This document shows, piece by piece, positions 36,901-63,917 of a DNA stretch of 64,000 nt. The stretch is from Heliocidaris tuberculata (taxonomy: Eukaryota; Echinodermata; Echinoidea; Camarodonta; Echinometridae): positions 3,208,642 through 3,272,641 of the forward strand of contig CM046846.1 of assembly GCA_025618425.1 (NCBI GenBank). Direction: 5' to 3'. The notes under the pieces are model-generated. The model was not told the origin of the DNA and did not search any database. It saw only the letters and a program-made list of their open reading frames with translations. How positions within the stretch are numbered: the first letter of the stretch is position 1; the number at the start of each line of letters is the position of its first letter. The position numbers and the translations under genes were made by a program.

Positions 36901-38068
36901 GTATTACACACGTTCAACCGTATATTTGATGACGTAAGGTGGGCGTGTACATAGGCGTGTAGTCGATCACGTGAGATCCACATCCAATGATCATGAGATC
37001 TTGCGCTAACAGACGACGTACGTCCGCCCGAAGGCTAGCCCAGCCGGTAAGAAGAAACTCTAATTATATTATTCCAGTTCACTATTATATTTCTAACAGA
37101 CCAGAGGAAAAATTCAATGTGTAAAATTTATAAATTCATATAATCAATGTTCTGTCACCGAATTACGCCTAGCCAAATGACTCATGCAAGCAGAATAGCT
37201 GAGCTGAATAGTGACCGACAAGGTTTCTAGCCCTAGCTGCATGGCTAGGGTCTACCACTCAAACCCCCAAACGAAAAAGTGGAGGGGGGGGGGGGCAAAA
37301 TGCATTTTCGCCCCCCAAAAAGCCCCCCCCCCATAAAAAAGGAAAAAAATCAGTAGTAAAGGAGTAAAAATCGTGTGCATATTAAAAGCTTGATTGCTTT
37401 ATTACGTAATTGTAAGCCTTTGTATTAATTTTTCGTGCATGGAGATCACTGAAGACAGATAAACCATTCAAACTTTTAACTTTAACGTAGTGGAGGTTTT
37501 TGCATTAGACGTGTTTAATAGCGAAATATTCTGAAAGGTGTGTACGTGCGTCTGTATGAGAGGGTGGGAAAGCGTGTGTGTGTGTTTTTTTTAGGGGTGA
37601 GAAGACATGAGCCCTTGAAAGGTGAGCCCCCTTGAATGTTTGCCCCCCCCCCCATCCCAAACTGCTTCCGGCGCGCCTGCCAACAAGAGATCATTATTTT
37701 GTCCTCATTTCTATTGGAGTCAATTTTACAGATTGGTTGTAAGAGAGAATAAGAGAATAAGAGAGTATGAGAAAATGAAAGCCTGTGGGGGGGGGGGGGG
37801 AGACAAATAGAGCTGGGGGCGGGCAAGACAGAATAGGACTTGTAATAAATAAATTATATCGTCAGCTGCTATTGTTGGTCACTAGTTAATTCAGTTCAAA
37901 ATACGGAGGCTGTTTTTCCCCGTTTCAGCATACAATAATTATTAGTAGCCATTAGGCCCCAATTCGCTGGTGAGGGCTTCGGAGCAAGCCCCTATACTGT
38001 TTTCTTCGCCTGCTGTTTCAAACTGCTAAAGCAGAATATTAAAAATAACTCATTGTCAGTTATTTATA
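36901..38068. other. Intergenic DNA with a short GC-richer, promoter-like patch
   Basis: At 36930-36937 there is TGACGTAA (CRE-like) and at 36967-36974 TCACGTGA (E-box). They are followed by a CpG-containing stretch and a splice-donor-like CCGGTAAGAA near 37048. Further right are homopolymer-rich MITE debris at 37255-37340 and 37560-37680. No coding exon is identified. Confidence 0.3.
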
Positions 38069-38314
38069 TTGGTGGCGTATCCAGGAATGCAGGAGGAGGG
38101 GAGGGGGCTCACGCCTGATGAACAAAATGCTAAGCTTCTATTCTGAATTTTCGGACAAGCAAGGAAAAAAAAAGTTGTCACATTTTTCATGTTCCTTCTG
38201 TGCCGGGGGTGGGGAACAGATTTCCTTTCATTTGCTGTGTATCTAAGAAATGTCAAAGTTTGGTTTTGGCTGGCACGTAGTAGGGGCACGTGCATTCATG
38301 GATACACCACCAAT
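38069..38314. mobile_element. MITE with ATTGGTGGCGTATCC ends
   Basis: The left ATTGGTGGCGTATCCAGGAAT and the right GGATACACCACCAAT are inverted with one mismatch. The interior has a GGACAAGCAAGGAAAAAA motif like the hAT MITEs elsewhere, so a diverged relative is likely. No clean target duplication was seen. Confidence 0.65.
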
Positions 38315-39085
38315 AAAAATACGAGAATATTGGATACGCCACTCTTAATTAATCTTTATATTAAGTGCTCGCAAGCAATCTCATTTTAATAAAGCCTTTT
38401 CTGTCTTGACTTTTAACAGAATATGGCCAACAAGTTTACATTATGATCTATATATAATCCCTTTAACTTGCAATAATCATGATATCAAATGAAATATTCT
38501 GATTTAGAAAAATAAAGATAGCATTTTATTAATATCATTTTTAAAAATACTTTTCTCGACATTCCCGTCAGATATCGCAGTGTTTGCTCATACAGAGCTT
38601 AACATCAGGGAACATGTTTGGACCCCAACCCCCAACCCCTTCCATCACATAAATATTAATAGAAATTTCACAGCAAATAAAGTTAACAAAAGTAAAAACA
38701 TCTCTCCTAGCTCCCTCTCCTCCCTGGTGCAGTTAGAGTTGATTCCTATCTGTTTTGGGACACAAATTTGTATTTGAAGGGACAACATCAAGATTATGCC
38801 ATTTAGGGCTTTACCAAAAGCGATGTACAAGAAAAACAAAATCTAAAAAATGAAAAAATAAAGAAAATAAAAAATACAAACATCTTGATAAAGACTGTAA
38901 CCTTTCTCTCTGGGCCGATCGACATGTTTATTTCAGGACTGAGCATAGCACTCTTCGTATAAACTCTTTGCCAGTGTTCAAGGGTAGAGACTATTTGAGC
39001 ACCGATGCGGACATATTAATTCAAGACGTACGCGTAACGCGCGAAATGAATATTCATGACCTAGTCCGGGCGGCCGTAGTCGCTC

Positions 39086-40930
39086 ATCGGTGCTCATTAT
39101 AGTGCCTTAGTGCTCAGGAAACGTGTGCTGAACCCAACGAGGATTGTAGGGATGATTATCTTGAAAATTTTGTTTTAAATGAACTTTATTTACGTCTCAA
39201 TATTGTCATAAACATCACTTCATCTAAGCACTGACTTTGATCTGCACTGATTATTATCCTCATGACTGTTTTCAAACCAAATCGCGCATTGGTGCTCATT
39301 TATAGTGCCTTGGTGCTCATGAAACGTGTGCTAAACCATACGGGGAATGTAGGAATGATTTTCTTGAAAATTTTGTTTTAAATGGAGTTTATTCACGTCT
39401 TAATATTGTCTTTAACATCATTTCATCTAAACACTGAATTTGATTTGCATTGATAATAATCTTAATGACTGTTTTCAAACAAAATGGCGCATTGGTGCTC
39501 ATTTATAGTGCATTGGTGCTCATGAAACGTGTGCTAAACCATACAGGCAATGTAGGAATCATTATCTTGAAATTTTTTATCTAAATGAACTTTATTTACG
39601 TCTCAGTATCATATTTAACATCACTTCATCTAAACAATGAATTTGATTTGCATTGATAATAATCTTAATGACTGTTTTCAAACAAAATGGCGCATTGGTG
39701 CTCATTTAGAGTGCATTGGTGCTCATGAAACGTGTGCTAAACCATACAGGGAATGTAGGAATGATTTTCTTGAAAATTTTGTTTTAAATGGAGTTTATTC
39801 ACGTCTTAATATTGTCTTTAACATCATTTCATCTAAACACTGAATTTGATTTGCATTGATAATAATCTTAATGACTGTTTTCAAACAAAATGGCGCATTG
39901 GTGCTCATTTATAGTGCATTGGTGCTCATGAAACGTGTGCTAAACCATACAGGCAATGTAGGAATCATTATCTTGAAATTTTTTATCTAAATGAACTTTA
40001 TTTACGTCTCAGTATCATATTTAACATCACTTCATCTAAACAATGAATTTGATTTGCATTGATAATAATCTTAATGACTGTTTTCAAACAAAATGGCGCA
40101 TTGGTGCTCATTTATAGTGCATTGGTGCTCATGAAACGTGTGCTAAACCATACGGGGAATGTAGGAATGATAATCTTGAAAATTTTGCTTTAAATGAACT
40201 TCATTTACGTCTCAGTATTGTATTTAACATCATTTCATCTAACTACTGACTTTGATTTGCACTCATTATAATCTTGATGACTGTTTTCAAACAAAATCGC
40301 GCATTGGTGCCCATATAGTGCCTTGGTGCTCATGAAACGTGTTCTAAACCATACAGGGAATGTAGGAATCATTATCTTGAAAATTTTGCTTTAAATGAAC
40401 TTTATTTACCTTTCAGTATTGTCTTTAACATCACTGCTTCTAAACGCTGACTTTGATTTGCATTGATTATAAAATTATAATCTTGATGGCTGTTTTCAAA
40501 CAAAATCGCGCATTGGTGCCCATTATAGTGCTTTGGTGCTCAGGAAACGTGTGCCAAACCCATCAAGGGTTGTAAGAATGATTATCTTGTAAATTTTGTT
40601 TTTATATGAATTTATTTGTATCCAAATATTGTCTTTAACATCACTTCATCTAGAAAGTGGCTTTGATTTGAATTGATAATAATCTTATTGACTGTTTTCA
40701 AACAAAATCGCGCATTGGTGCTCATTAAATTTTATATACTGCCTTGGTGCTCATGAAATGTGTGCTAAACCCTACGAGGATTGTAGGAATGATTATCTTG
40801 AAAATTTTGTTTTAAATGAACTTTATTTACGTCTCCATATTGTCTTTAACATCACTTCATCTCAACACTGACTTTGATTTGCACTGATTATAATCTTTAT
40901 GACTGTTTTTCAACAACTTATTCGTGCATC
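39086..40930 (+). repeat. Left-arm satellite array, about nine units of ~204 bp
   Basis: Units contain ATTGGTGCTCAT, GGTGCTCATGAAACGTGTGC, TAAACCATAC and GACTGTTTTCAAACAAAATSG. Unit starts fall near 39086, 39288, 39493, 39697, 39900, 40104, 40305, 40512 and 40718. Two consecutive units around 39360-39765 are repeated almost exactly at 39766-40170, a dimeric higher-order repeat of about 404 bp. Confidence 0.93.
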
Positions 40931-41089
40931 GGTGCCCGGTATAGAGCCGTGGAGTTGGAGCTCAAGAAACGTGTGCTTATTATAGCCTACAGTCAGTGTT
41001 TTCACGATATCGTGCCTTGGATCTAAAGAAACGTGGGCATAATCTTTATAGTAGGGTACCTAAGAGGGGTACCCGTGCACCCCCCCCCG

Positions 41090-42330
41090 CCCCCCACTTG
41101 ACTAAACGAACCCAACTTTTTTAAAATACATTTTTTATAATGTACTTTAAGATATTCAAGATGCTAAGATTAAAAAAAAGTGGCCCAGCATGGTGAAAAT
41201 CAAGATGGCGTCAAAGGTGATGAAAATGGGTTTTTTTTCTTCAATTTCTTAGGAGGTCCCATTGTACCCTGTAGACATCTTCCCCTGTAACCTTTTGTAT
41301 GATTATTAGATTTCAATACAAACCAAAATGGTTTTGAGAAGTTTTTTATATTTTGTGGTGGAAATTGTCTCGGTTTTTAAACTTTATTTCTAATATGGAT
41401 TTGATACAATATTTAGACAGAAGAAATATATCGTACATCTCTTTGGTGTATATAATGACCATTTTGATAATGGTCACCTTAATTGCTTATCAGTAGAGTA
41501 CCCTGCAATGCATTATATCAACCTCCCTTTTGGGAAAATTTGAGATTTTTCGAAATCTGTCAACAAACAAATAGAACACATAATCAGTTACCTTACAGGC
41601 CATAACTTTTTAACTCATAATCCGAATTCAACGAAACTTGGATGTTTTGTTCAGAATGATATATTCTCCATGATTTAAACCTACAAAAATATATTTGTAT
41701 CAATTTTCGGTGCCATGGTAACCGTTATTCATGTAAATTTAGTTTTTTATGATATTTTCTTAAACATTATCTTTGAACGTATATGATTCAGTGTCAATAT
41801 GAGTTAGATATAATAACCAGACAGATATGTAAATCTAATACACCCATATAAGATCAGGAGTGATTATTATTCTTTATCTTTATCTTCATGATCGTTTTAA
41901 AATCTTTATTTGTTTAGTCGATTTTCTCCATTTTCTCTCTAATTGTGCCTAGAGATTTCTTTATTCTTGCTAACCGGAACAACCGAATATTTGCTTACTC
42001 ATGTTGAATGAAATAATGTTAATAAAGAAATAATTTCTTGTAATATATGATGCATAACTTTAGAGGTATTTAACAAATTTATGAATAATACAATCTACCA
42101 CTCTGATAATATGTGATTTATTTTTAAATCCAGTGTCGTAACCTTAGCGGCTTCAATGTACTGTGATGGTAAGCTGTATAGCCACTATGGTTATTTTGAA
42201 CCTTGAACTTGCAACACTGAATATTTCATGTGAACAAATGGTGATTGGACATCATTGACAACAATCTGATTTCACACTTTTAGGCTCATTGATGAAACTG
42301 AAATCTGATTTAATCAATAATAAAATATTC
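41090..42330 (+). repeat. Inner left-arm inverted segments
   Basis: Two adjoining blocks have inverted partners in the right half. The block 41090-41860 pairs with 43680-44450 (for example ACATCTTGAATATTTTGAAG against TTCAAGATGCTAAG). The block 41750-42330 pairs with 44640-45190 (for example ACTCATGTTGAATGAAATAA). The order of the partners is not that of a simple palindrome. Confidence 0.75.
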
Positions 42331-43670
42331 TATAACAAAATAATTAGGCTTTGCGTAGACGTTGTACTTTAGAATGCATATCTTGCTGGTTATATTTTGT
42401 GGAGTAGTCATTAGATATCATTGGTTATATTGTGATCTTTCAACAACAAAAATCTCTATCTTGATAACAGTTTATTTTATTTTATTTCATTTTCAGGAAA
42501 ACAATATAACAAAAACAGAGAATACAAAGTACAATAACAGAAGGAGAGGAGAAGTAAAAAAACAGTTGGAAAAGAATGAACAAAATGAATCACAACATAA
42601 TAGTTGTAATAGTTCTGACCAATGAAAGAAATATCGTTTTTATGATGCTTGTCGAGACAGTGGAGTATTCAAGTAGAATCAATTACATTTACATGAGAAG
42701 AACATACACCTGTTATTGATATCAGATTTATTGAGTTGACAAAGAAGTATAAATACTGTATATAATATGTGAATATTACTTTATTGCCTGTGCTGTGTTT
42801 GTTACTTTTTTATTTATATGAAGATCATGCAGCCTATCACAAACACTGGGAGTTACTCAAATTCTGGATTTTGATCTTTACCTCCTATTTTGCTCTATTT
42901 ATGTATATATTGTGATATGATTTACATTACATACAAAAATTATCTTATGATAAACATTTAAGAGTACATATGGACGTCTATTAATGACGTCTATTTTTAC
43001 AAGTATATATAATTTGATAATGCTGAACTAACTTTGCTTTTCAGACGGTGATAGAAGCTTAATTACATTCAAATGATTCCAGTGCTTGATAAAGTTTTGC
43101 AACCATGGGCCTATTTCTATTTTGTCAACCTCAAAACACAAATAAATCTGACAAGATGATTTTGTGGTTTACAACGTGGAAAATATTATCCAGTGGATCC
43201 AAATTTCTACATATCTATATGAAATTGTAGACTTGTAGTGTTCATGCAAAGCATATTATGCTAAGGCAGGCTACTAAAATAAGCCAAATTTTAACACGTT
43301 AATTTTGTCATTTATAGTCTGCATGAATGTGTAAAATTATTTGACTATATGAATTCATTATGCAATGCATAACATCATATCCTCTTTGTGTTAAGGCATT
43401 CAGTATTGGTATTTTTCGTATAGTCTTCCCTTTTCTTTGCAAGTAATTTTTTTAAATAAACAAAGTGAAATTCGATACTTTGGTGATGACAAGCTAAAAG
43501 GTTGCCACAGGTTATACCACACATAAGAAATAATCATATTTTACACGGTCTTGTAGAAATAATTATCTCAGCATGATTCATTCAACTTAAATTAAAAATT
43601 GGTTGCTCCAGTTGGAATGAATGAAGGTATCACCAAGCAGCAAGAAACAAATGATAAGTAAAACATTAAT
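42331..43670. other. Central spacer of the inverted-repeat element
   Basis: AT-rich DNA. The part 42760-42850 has an inverted partner at 44560-44660, so 42331-42760 looks like an extra segment absent from the right arm. It contains an 87-residue frame at 42362-42625 with a polar Lys/Asn/Glu-rich tail that I cannot match to any family. The rest, to 43670, shows no repeat or gene. Confidence 0.4.
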
Positions 43671-43679
43671 AACGTCTAA

Positions 43680-45190
43680 TGTCATTTGGGTGTATTAGAT
43701 TTACAAACAGTGATATAATTCCTTTGTTATTATATCTAAGCCATGCCCATTAACGCTGAATCTCAGACTTTCAAAGTAATTTCTATTTGAAAAAAATACA
43801 AAAATGAAATGAAAATGAACACTGAATAATAGTTTCCAAGGCAACTAAATGTAACATAAATATATCACCATTGTTCTAAAACATGTGAAACATCTTTCTG
43901 AACAGTGTCCAAGTTTCATTGAATTGAGATTATGAGAACAAAAAAGTTACAGCATAGGTAAATCTTTGTGCGCTCAATATTTAAAATTTCAAATATCTAC
44001 AAAAGGGAGATTTCCATAATGATCTACAGGGTACTTTACTGATTATGTCTATTATCATACATCAAAAAGATATATAATATCATTATACTATCTGAATATT
44101 GTATCGAATCCATATTAAAATTAAAGTTTTAAAACCGAATCGATTTCACCCCAAATATCAAAACCTTCTCAAAACCGCTTAGGTTTGTATTGAAATAGAC
44201 GGCTGCCATGGCAACAGTGAGTTAGATGCATACGTTTGTTTGGTATCAACATGTGCGGAATATGATTCTTAGTACAATGCCCAAATTTCAATGAAATCTA
44301 AAAATTGCATAAAGATACAGATTAAGATGTCATAAGGGTACAGTAGGACCACTAACAAAATTAATGTAAGTTTTCGTCACCTTTGCGCCATGTTGAATTT
44401 TTTCCAGCTAACATCTTGAATATTTTGAAGTACATTATAAGGAAGGTAAAAAAAAAAAATAAATAAAACAACTTATCTAAATCGTATCACAATACGTAAA
44501 TAAAGCAAAATATAAGGTATAGTTCTTAACGGATTCTTGTAACATCCAGAGTTGGAGATCGGTTGCAAGATCTTCATATAAAATGAAAAACAAGTCAGAA
44601 AGACAAATCATAGTGTACATGTAAACACAAAAAAGGCAATAAAGTAATATTCAAATATTCTATACACTATTTATACTCTTTTATCAATGTGCAATCCCAT
44701 TATTGTTAATGATCACCACTTTGTTCACATGAAATATTCAGTGTTGCAAGTTCAAGGTTCAAATCATAGTGTCTAAAGCTAACCATCACAGCACACTGAA
44801 ATCACTGAGATTACGACATCAGATTTTTAAAAAATCATCTATTATCAGAGTGGTAGAGTGTATTATTCATAAATTTGTTAAATACCTCTAAATTTATGTA
44901 TCATACATGTATATTTATAGAAATATAGCATTATTTCATTCAACATGAGTAAGCTAATATTGGTTGTTCCGGTAGCAAGAATAAAGAATTCTCTAGGCAC
45001 AATGAGAGAAAATCGGCTAAACAAATAAAGATTTTAAAACGATCATGAAGATAAAGATAAAGAATAATAATGACTTCTGATCTTATATGGATGTATGAGA
45101 TTTACAGATCTGCCTGGTAAATATATCTAACTCACATTTACACTGAATTCTATACGTTCAAAGATATATCAGTTTTTAGAAAAAATCATG
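43680..45190 (-). repeat. Inner right-arm inverted segments
   Basis: This holds the reverse complements of the left-arm blocks but in rearranged order: 43680-44450 (partner of 41090-41860), a stretch partly matching 42760-42850 at 44560-44660, then 44640-45190 (partner of 41750-42330). The segment around 41750-41860 therefore has two partners here, near 43690 and near 45080. Confidence 0.7.
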
Positions 45191-45234
45191 AAGAATTACA
45201 TTTACATGAATAACAGTTACAAAAGCAACATTTT

Positions 45235-47835
45235 CAAGATATTCATTCCTACAATCCCCGTATGGTTTAGCACATGTTTCATGAGCACCAAGGCACTATA
45301 AAATGAGCACCAATGCGCGATTTTGTTTGAAAAAAAGTCATGAAGATCATAATCAATGCAGATCAAAGTCAGTGTTTAGATGAATTAATGTTGAAGACAA
45401 TATTGAGATGTAAATAAAGTTCATTTAAAGAAAAATTTTCAAGATGAACATTCCTATAAAATATATGGTTTAGCACACGTTTCATGAGCACCAAGGCACT
45501 ATGAATGAGCACCAATGCGCGGTTTTGTTTGAAAACAGTCATCAAGATCATAATCAATGCAAAGCAAAGTCAGTGTCTAGATGAAGTGATGTTAAAGACA
45601 ATATTGAGACGTAAATAAAGTTCATTTAAAAAAAAAATTCAAGATAATAATTCCTACAATCCCCGTATGGTTTAGCACACGTTTCATGAGCACCAAGTCA
45701 CTATAAAATGAGCACCAATGCGCGATTTTGTTTGAAAACAGTCATGAGGATCATAATCAATGCAGATCAAAGTCAGTGTCTAGATGAAATGATGTTAAAA
45801 ACAATATTGAGATGTAAATAAAATTCATTTAAGGAAAAAATTCCAAAATAATGATTCCTACAATCCCCGTATGGTTTATGACAGGTTTCATGAGCACCAA
45901 TGCGCGATTTTGTTTGAAAACAGTCATCAAGATCATAATCAATGCAAAGCAAAGTCAGTGTCTAGATGAAGTGATGTTAAAGACAATACTGAGACGTAAA
46001 TAAAGTTCATTTAAAGAAAAAAATTTCAAGATAATGATTCCTACAATCCCCGTATGGTTTAGCACACGTTTCATGAGCACCAAGGCACTATGAATGAGCA
46101 CCAATGCGCGATTTTGTTTGAAAACAGTCATCAAGATCATAATCAATGCAAAGCAAAGTCAGTGTCTAGATGAAGTGATGTTAAAGACAATATTGAGACG
46201 TAAATAAAGTTCATTTAAAAAAAAAAATTCAAGATAATAATTCCTACAATCCCCGTATGGTTTAGCACACGTTTCATGAGCACCAAGGCACTATAAAATG
46301 AGCACCAATGCGCGATTTTGTTTGAAAACAGTCATGAGGATCATAATCAATGCAGATCAAAGTCAGTGTCTAGATGAAATGATGTTAAAAACAATAATGA
46401 GATGTAAATAAAATTCATTTGAGGAAAAAATTCCAAAATAATGATTCCTACAATCCCCGTATGGTTTATGACAGGTTTCATGAGCACCAATGCGCGATTT
46501 TGTTTGAAAACAGTCATCAAGATCATAATCAATGCAAAGCAAAGTCAGTGTCTAGATGAAGTGATGTTAAAGACAATACTGAGACGTAAATAAAGTTCAT
46601 TTAAAGAAAAAAATTTCAAGATAATGATTCCTACAATCCCCGTATGGTTTAGCACACGTTTCATGAGCACCAAGGCACTATGAATGAGCACCAATGCGCG
46701 GTTTTGTTTGAAAACAGTCATCAAGATCATAATCAATGCAAAGCAAAGTCATTGTCTAGATGAAGTGATGTTAAAGACAATATTGAGACGTAAATAAAGT
46801 TCATTTAAAAAAAAAATTCAAGATAATAATTCCTACAATCCCCGTATGGTTTAGCACACGTTTCATGAGCACCAAGGCACTATAAAATGAGCACCAATGC
46901 GCGATTTTGTTTGAAAACAGTCATGAGGATCATAATCAATGCAGATCAAAGTCAGTGTCTAGATGAAATGATGTTAAAAACAATATTGAGATGTAAATAA
47001 TGTTCATTTAAGGAAAAAATTCCAAGATAATGATTCCTACAATCCCCGTATGGTTTAGCACAGGTTTCATGAGCACCAAGGCACTATAAATGAGCACCAA
47101 TGCGCGATTTTGTTTGAAAACAGTCATCAAGATCATAATCAATGCAAAGCAAAGTCAGTGTCTAGATGAAGTGATGTTGAAGACAATATTGAGACGTAAA
47201 TAAAGTTCATTTAAAGAAAAAAATTCAAGATAATGATTCCTACAATCCCCGTATGGTTTAGCACACGTTTCATGAGCACCAAGGCACTATGAATGAGCAC
47301 CAATGCGCGATTTTGTTCGAAAACAGTCATCAAGATCATAATCAATGCAAAGCAAAGTCAGTGTCTAGATGAAGTGATGTTAAAGACAATATTGAGACGT
47401 AAATAAAGTTCATTTAAAGAAAATATTTCAAGATAATGATTCCTACAATCCCCGTATGGTTTAGCACACGTTTCATGAGCACCAAGGCACTCTAAATGAG
47501 CACCAATGCGCGATTTTGTTTGAAAACAGTCATGAAGTTCATAATCAATGCAGATCAAAGTTAGTGTCTAGATGAAATGATGTTAAAAACAATATTGAGA
47601 TGTAAATAAAGTTCATTTAAGGAAAACATTTCAAGATAATGATTCCTACAATCCTCGTATGGTTTAGCACAGGTTTCATGAGCACCAAGGCACTATAAAT
47701 GAGCACCAATGCGCGATTTTGTTTGAAAACAGTCATCAAGATTATAATCACTGCAAATCAAAGTCATTGTCAAGATGAAGTGATTTTAAAGACAATACTT
47801 AGATGTCAGTAAATTCATAGAAAAATAAAAATTAC
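45235..47835 (-). repeat. Right-arm satellite array, about thirteen units of ~200 bp
   Basis: The same satellite as 39086-40930 in reverse orientation (CGTTTCATGAGCACCAAGGC, ACCAATGCGCGATTTTGTTT). A shortened unit reading TATGACAGGTTTCATGAGC appears at about 45878 and again 590 bp later at about 46468, with near-identical neighbours, which shows a three-unit higher-order repeat. Frames of about 60 residues recur once per unit and are not genes. Confidence 0.93.
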
Positions 47836-47879
47836 AAGATCATCATTCTTATAGAAATGATAATCATTTTGTTTTTCTA

Positions 47880-48540
47880 TAAATCTTCCGCTATCATCAT
47901 TTAGGTTGATTGGTTGATTGGTTCATTTTATTTCCTTCTTTCACAAACATTTGTATATAGGATATAAAATAAATAACAGGAATAACAGATTATCATCATA
48001 CCAAACATAATTTGAAGTGCAATATAACTCCTTGGTCAATATACAACTCTTGTCATTAGCAAAAGAGATTCTATTAACCGTTTTTTATGTAAAATCATGT
48101 TCTTCGACACAAGTCATAAAAGAAAGAGGAGACCTTATTAAGAAGGCTGGGCTTGTTAGAGCAAGGTCCCCAAAGAGAACAATTACATGAATGTTTTAAT
48201 TACTTTGAAACATTTTAAAAAGTAAAACTACCTTATAAGACTAGAAACAATTACATGTATGGGAAAATATTTACAAAAGGGATAGCTTGATATCTAAAAA
48301 GGAGAAAAGGGGGAAATATATACAAAAGGATGGAGAGGGAAAGAGCAAAACGGAACAACAAAAAACAACAACAACAAACAGAGAAAATCTGAGAAAGAAG
48401 TTCAGTTTTATGTAGGGGGAAAGGGAGTTGGGACAAACAGAAGAGAGAGAGATAGAGAGAACTTCAAACATTCACAGGTGACAAAAAAGTACTAACAAAC
48501 AAAACAAAACAAAACAAGGTTTGCAAGTAACGGTGCAGCA
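47880..48540 (-). mobile_element. Possible retroelement 3' fragment inserted in the right arm
   Basis: This stretch has no counterpart in the left arm. On the minus strand it is C/T-rich, then AT-rich, and ends in a TTGGTTGATTGGTTCATTTT boundary. Its other side has a repeated AACAA/AAAC tract (48498-48520). It resembles a non-LTR 3' UTR in composition, but no coding part is present. Confidence 0.35.
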
Positions 48541-48723
48541 CTGGTAGCATGCAACACTAGCACTGGATTGGAGCCCAATATAGTGAGTGCTTCGACGCCC
48601 ATTTTATTTGTAATGTTTGTAATAGCCACATGTGATAAGAAGGCGCGCGCGCGCGTGTTGCACGAAGCTCATGAATAATAATATGTTCGACTTGGTGCTT
48701 AAATAGTCTCTACCGTGTTCAAG

Positions 48724-49007
48724 TGTTGACACAAAAGATCCAGTCAGCCTCAGCCTCATTTCTCTTCTTTTGGAACTTTGCTGGATTTATCCTTTCATCT
48801 TTTGAAAGCAGATTGAGTTCGTTTTTTAGACGAAATTCAAGGTTCTCAATTCTCATAGACTCGGACATCATTGAATGTGAAGGAACTGAAAACCGTGTTT
48901 TCCAGGTGTGTTTGTCTCTCTTCCAGTTCTACCCACCTCCTAGCTGCCTGACCAACCCTGGTCTGAGGTACAGTCGTGATACGACTACGAGTTGAGTGCT
49001 GTGCGAG
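48724..49007 (+). promoter_or_regulatory. 5' flank/5' UTR of LAPTM-like gene B
   Basis: Only 284 bp separates the 9-bp target duplication of the inverted-repeat element from the start codon. The core promoter must therefore lie here, inside the element's right end, or in a separate upstream exon. No clear TATA box or initiator was recognised. The 90-residue frame across this region has no family features and is taken as untranslated. Confidence 0.35.

Positions 49008-63917
<14,910 letters not shown>

Larger units (their letters stand above)
38983..48714. mobile_element. 9.7-kb long-inverted-repeat (foldback/Mutator-like) element with 9-bp target duplication
   Basis: The left end GGTAGAGACTATTTGAGCACC and the right end GGTGCTTAAATAGTCTCTACC are inverted. 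GTGTTCAAG is repeated exactly outside them (38974-38982 and 48715-48723). Inside each end lies an array of a roughly 204-bp repeat, in one orientation on the left (39086-40930) and the opposite on the right (45235-47835). Further inward are more inverted blocks (41090-42330 with 43680-45190). A 9-bp duplication with very long TIRs suits Mutator-like elements; satellite-filled arms also suit foldback elements. No transposase frame was recognised, so the element is probably non-autonomous. Confidence 0.85.

Noticed and set aside
39086..40930. CRISPR-like array of regular repeats
   Set aside because: The units are directly tandem without unique spacers, and this is eukaryotic DNA.
42362..42625. 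87-residue frame in the central spacer as the transposase of the inverted-repeat element
   Set aside because: It is too short, has no DDE or zinc-finger pattern, and lies in a segment missing from the right arm.
45369..47558. Repeated frames of about 62 residues with nearly the same protein sequence, suggesting a small gene family
   Set aside because: Each lies at the same position in a unit of the 204-bp satellite, is broken in other units and is read antisense to similar frames in the left arm.
38983..48714. Maverick/Polinton or a giant virus insertion
   Set aside because: Polintons carry many genes (polymerase, integrase, capsid) and 6-bp duplications. This element has a 9-bp duplication and no such genes.
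48723..48995. 90-residue frame before LAPTM-like gene B as a separate gene
   Set aside because: It starts inside the transposon's target duplication, has no family features and ends just before the real start codon; best seen as 5' UTR.
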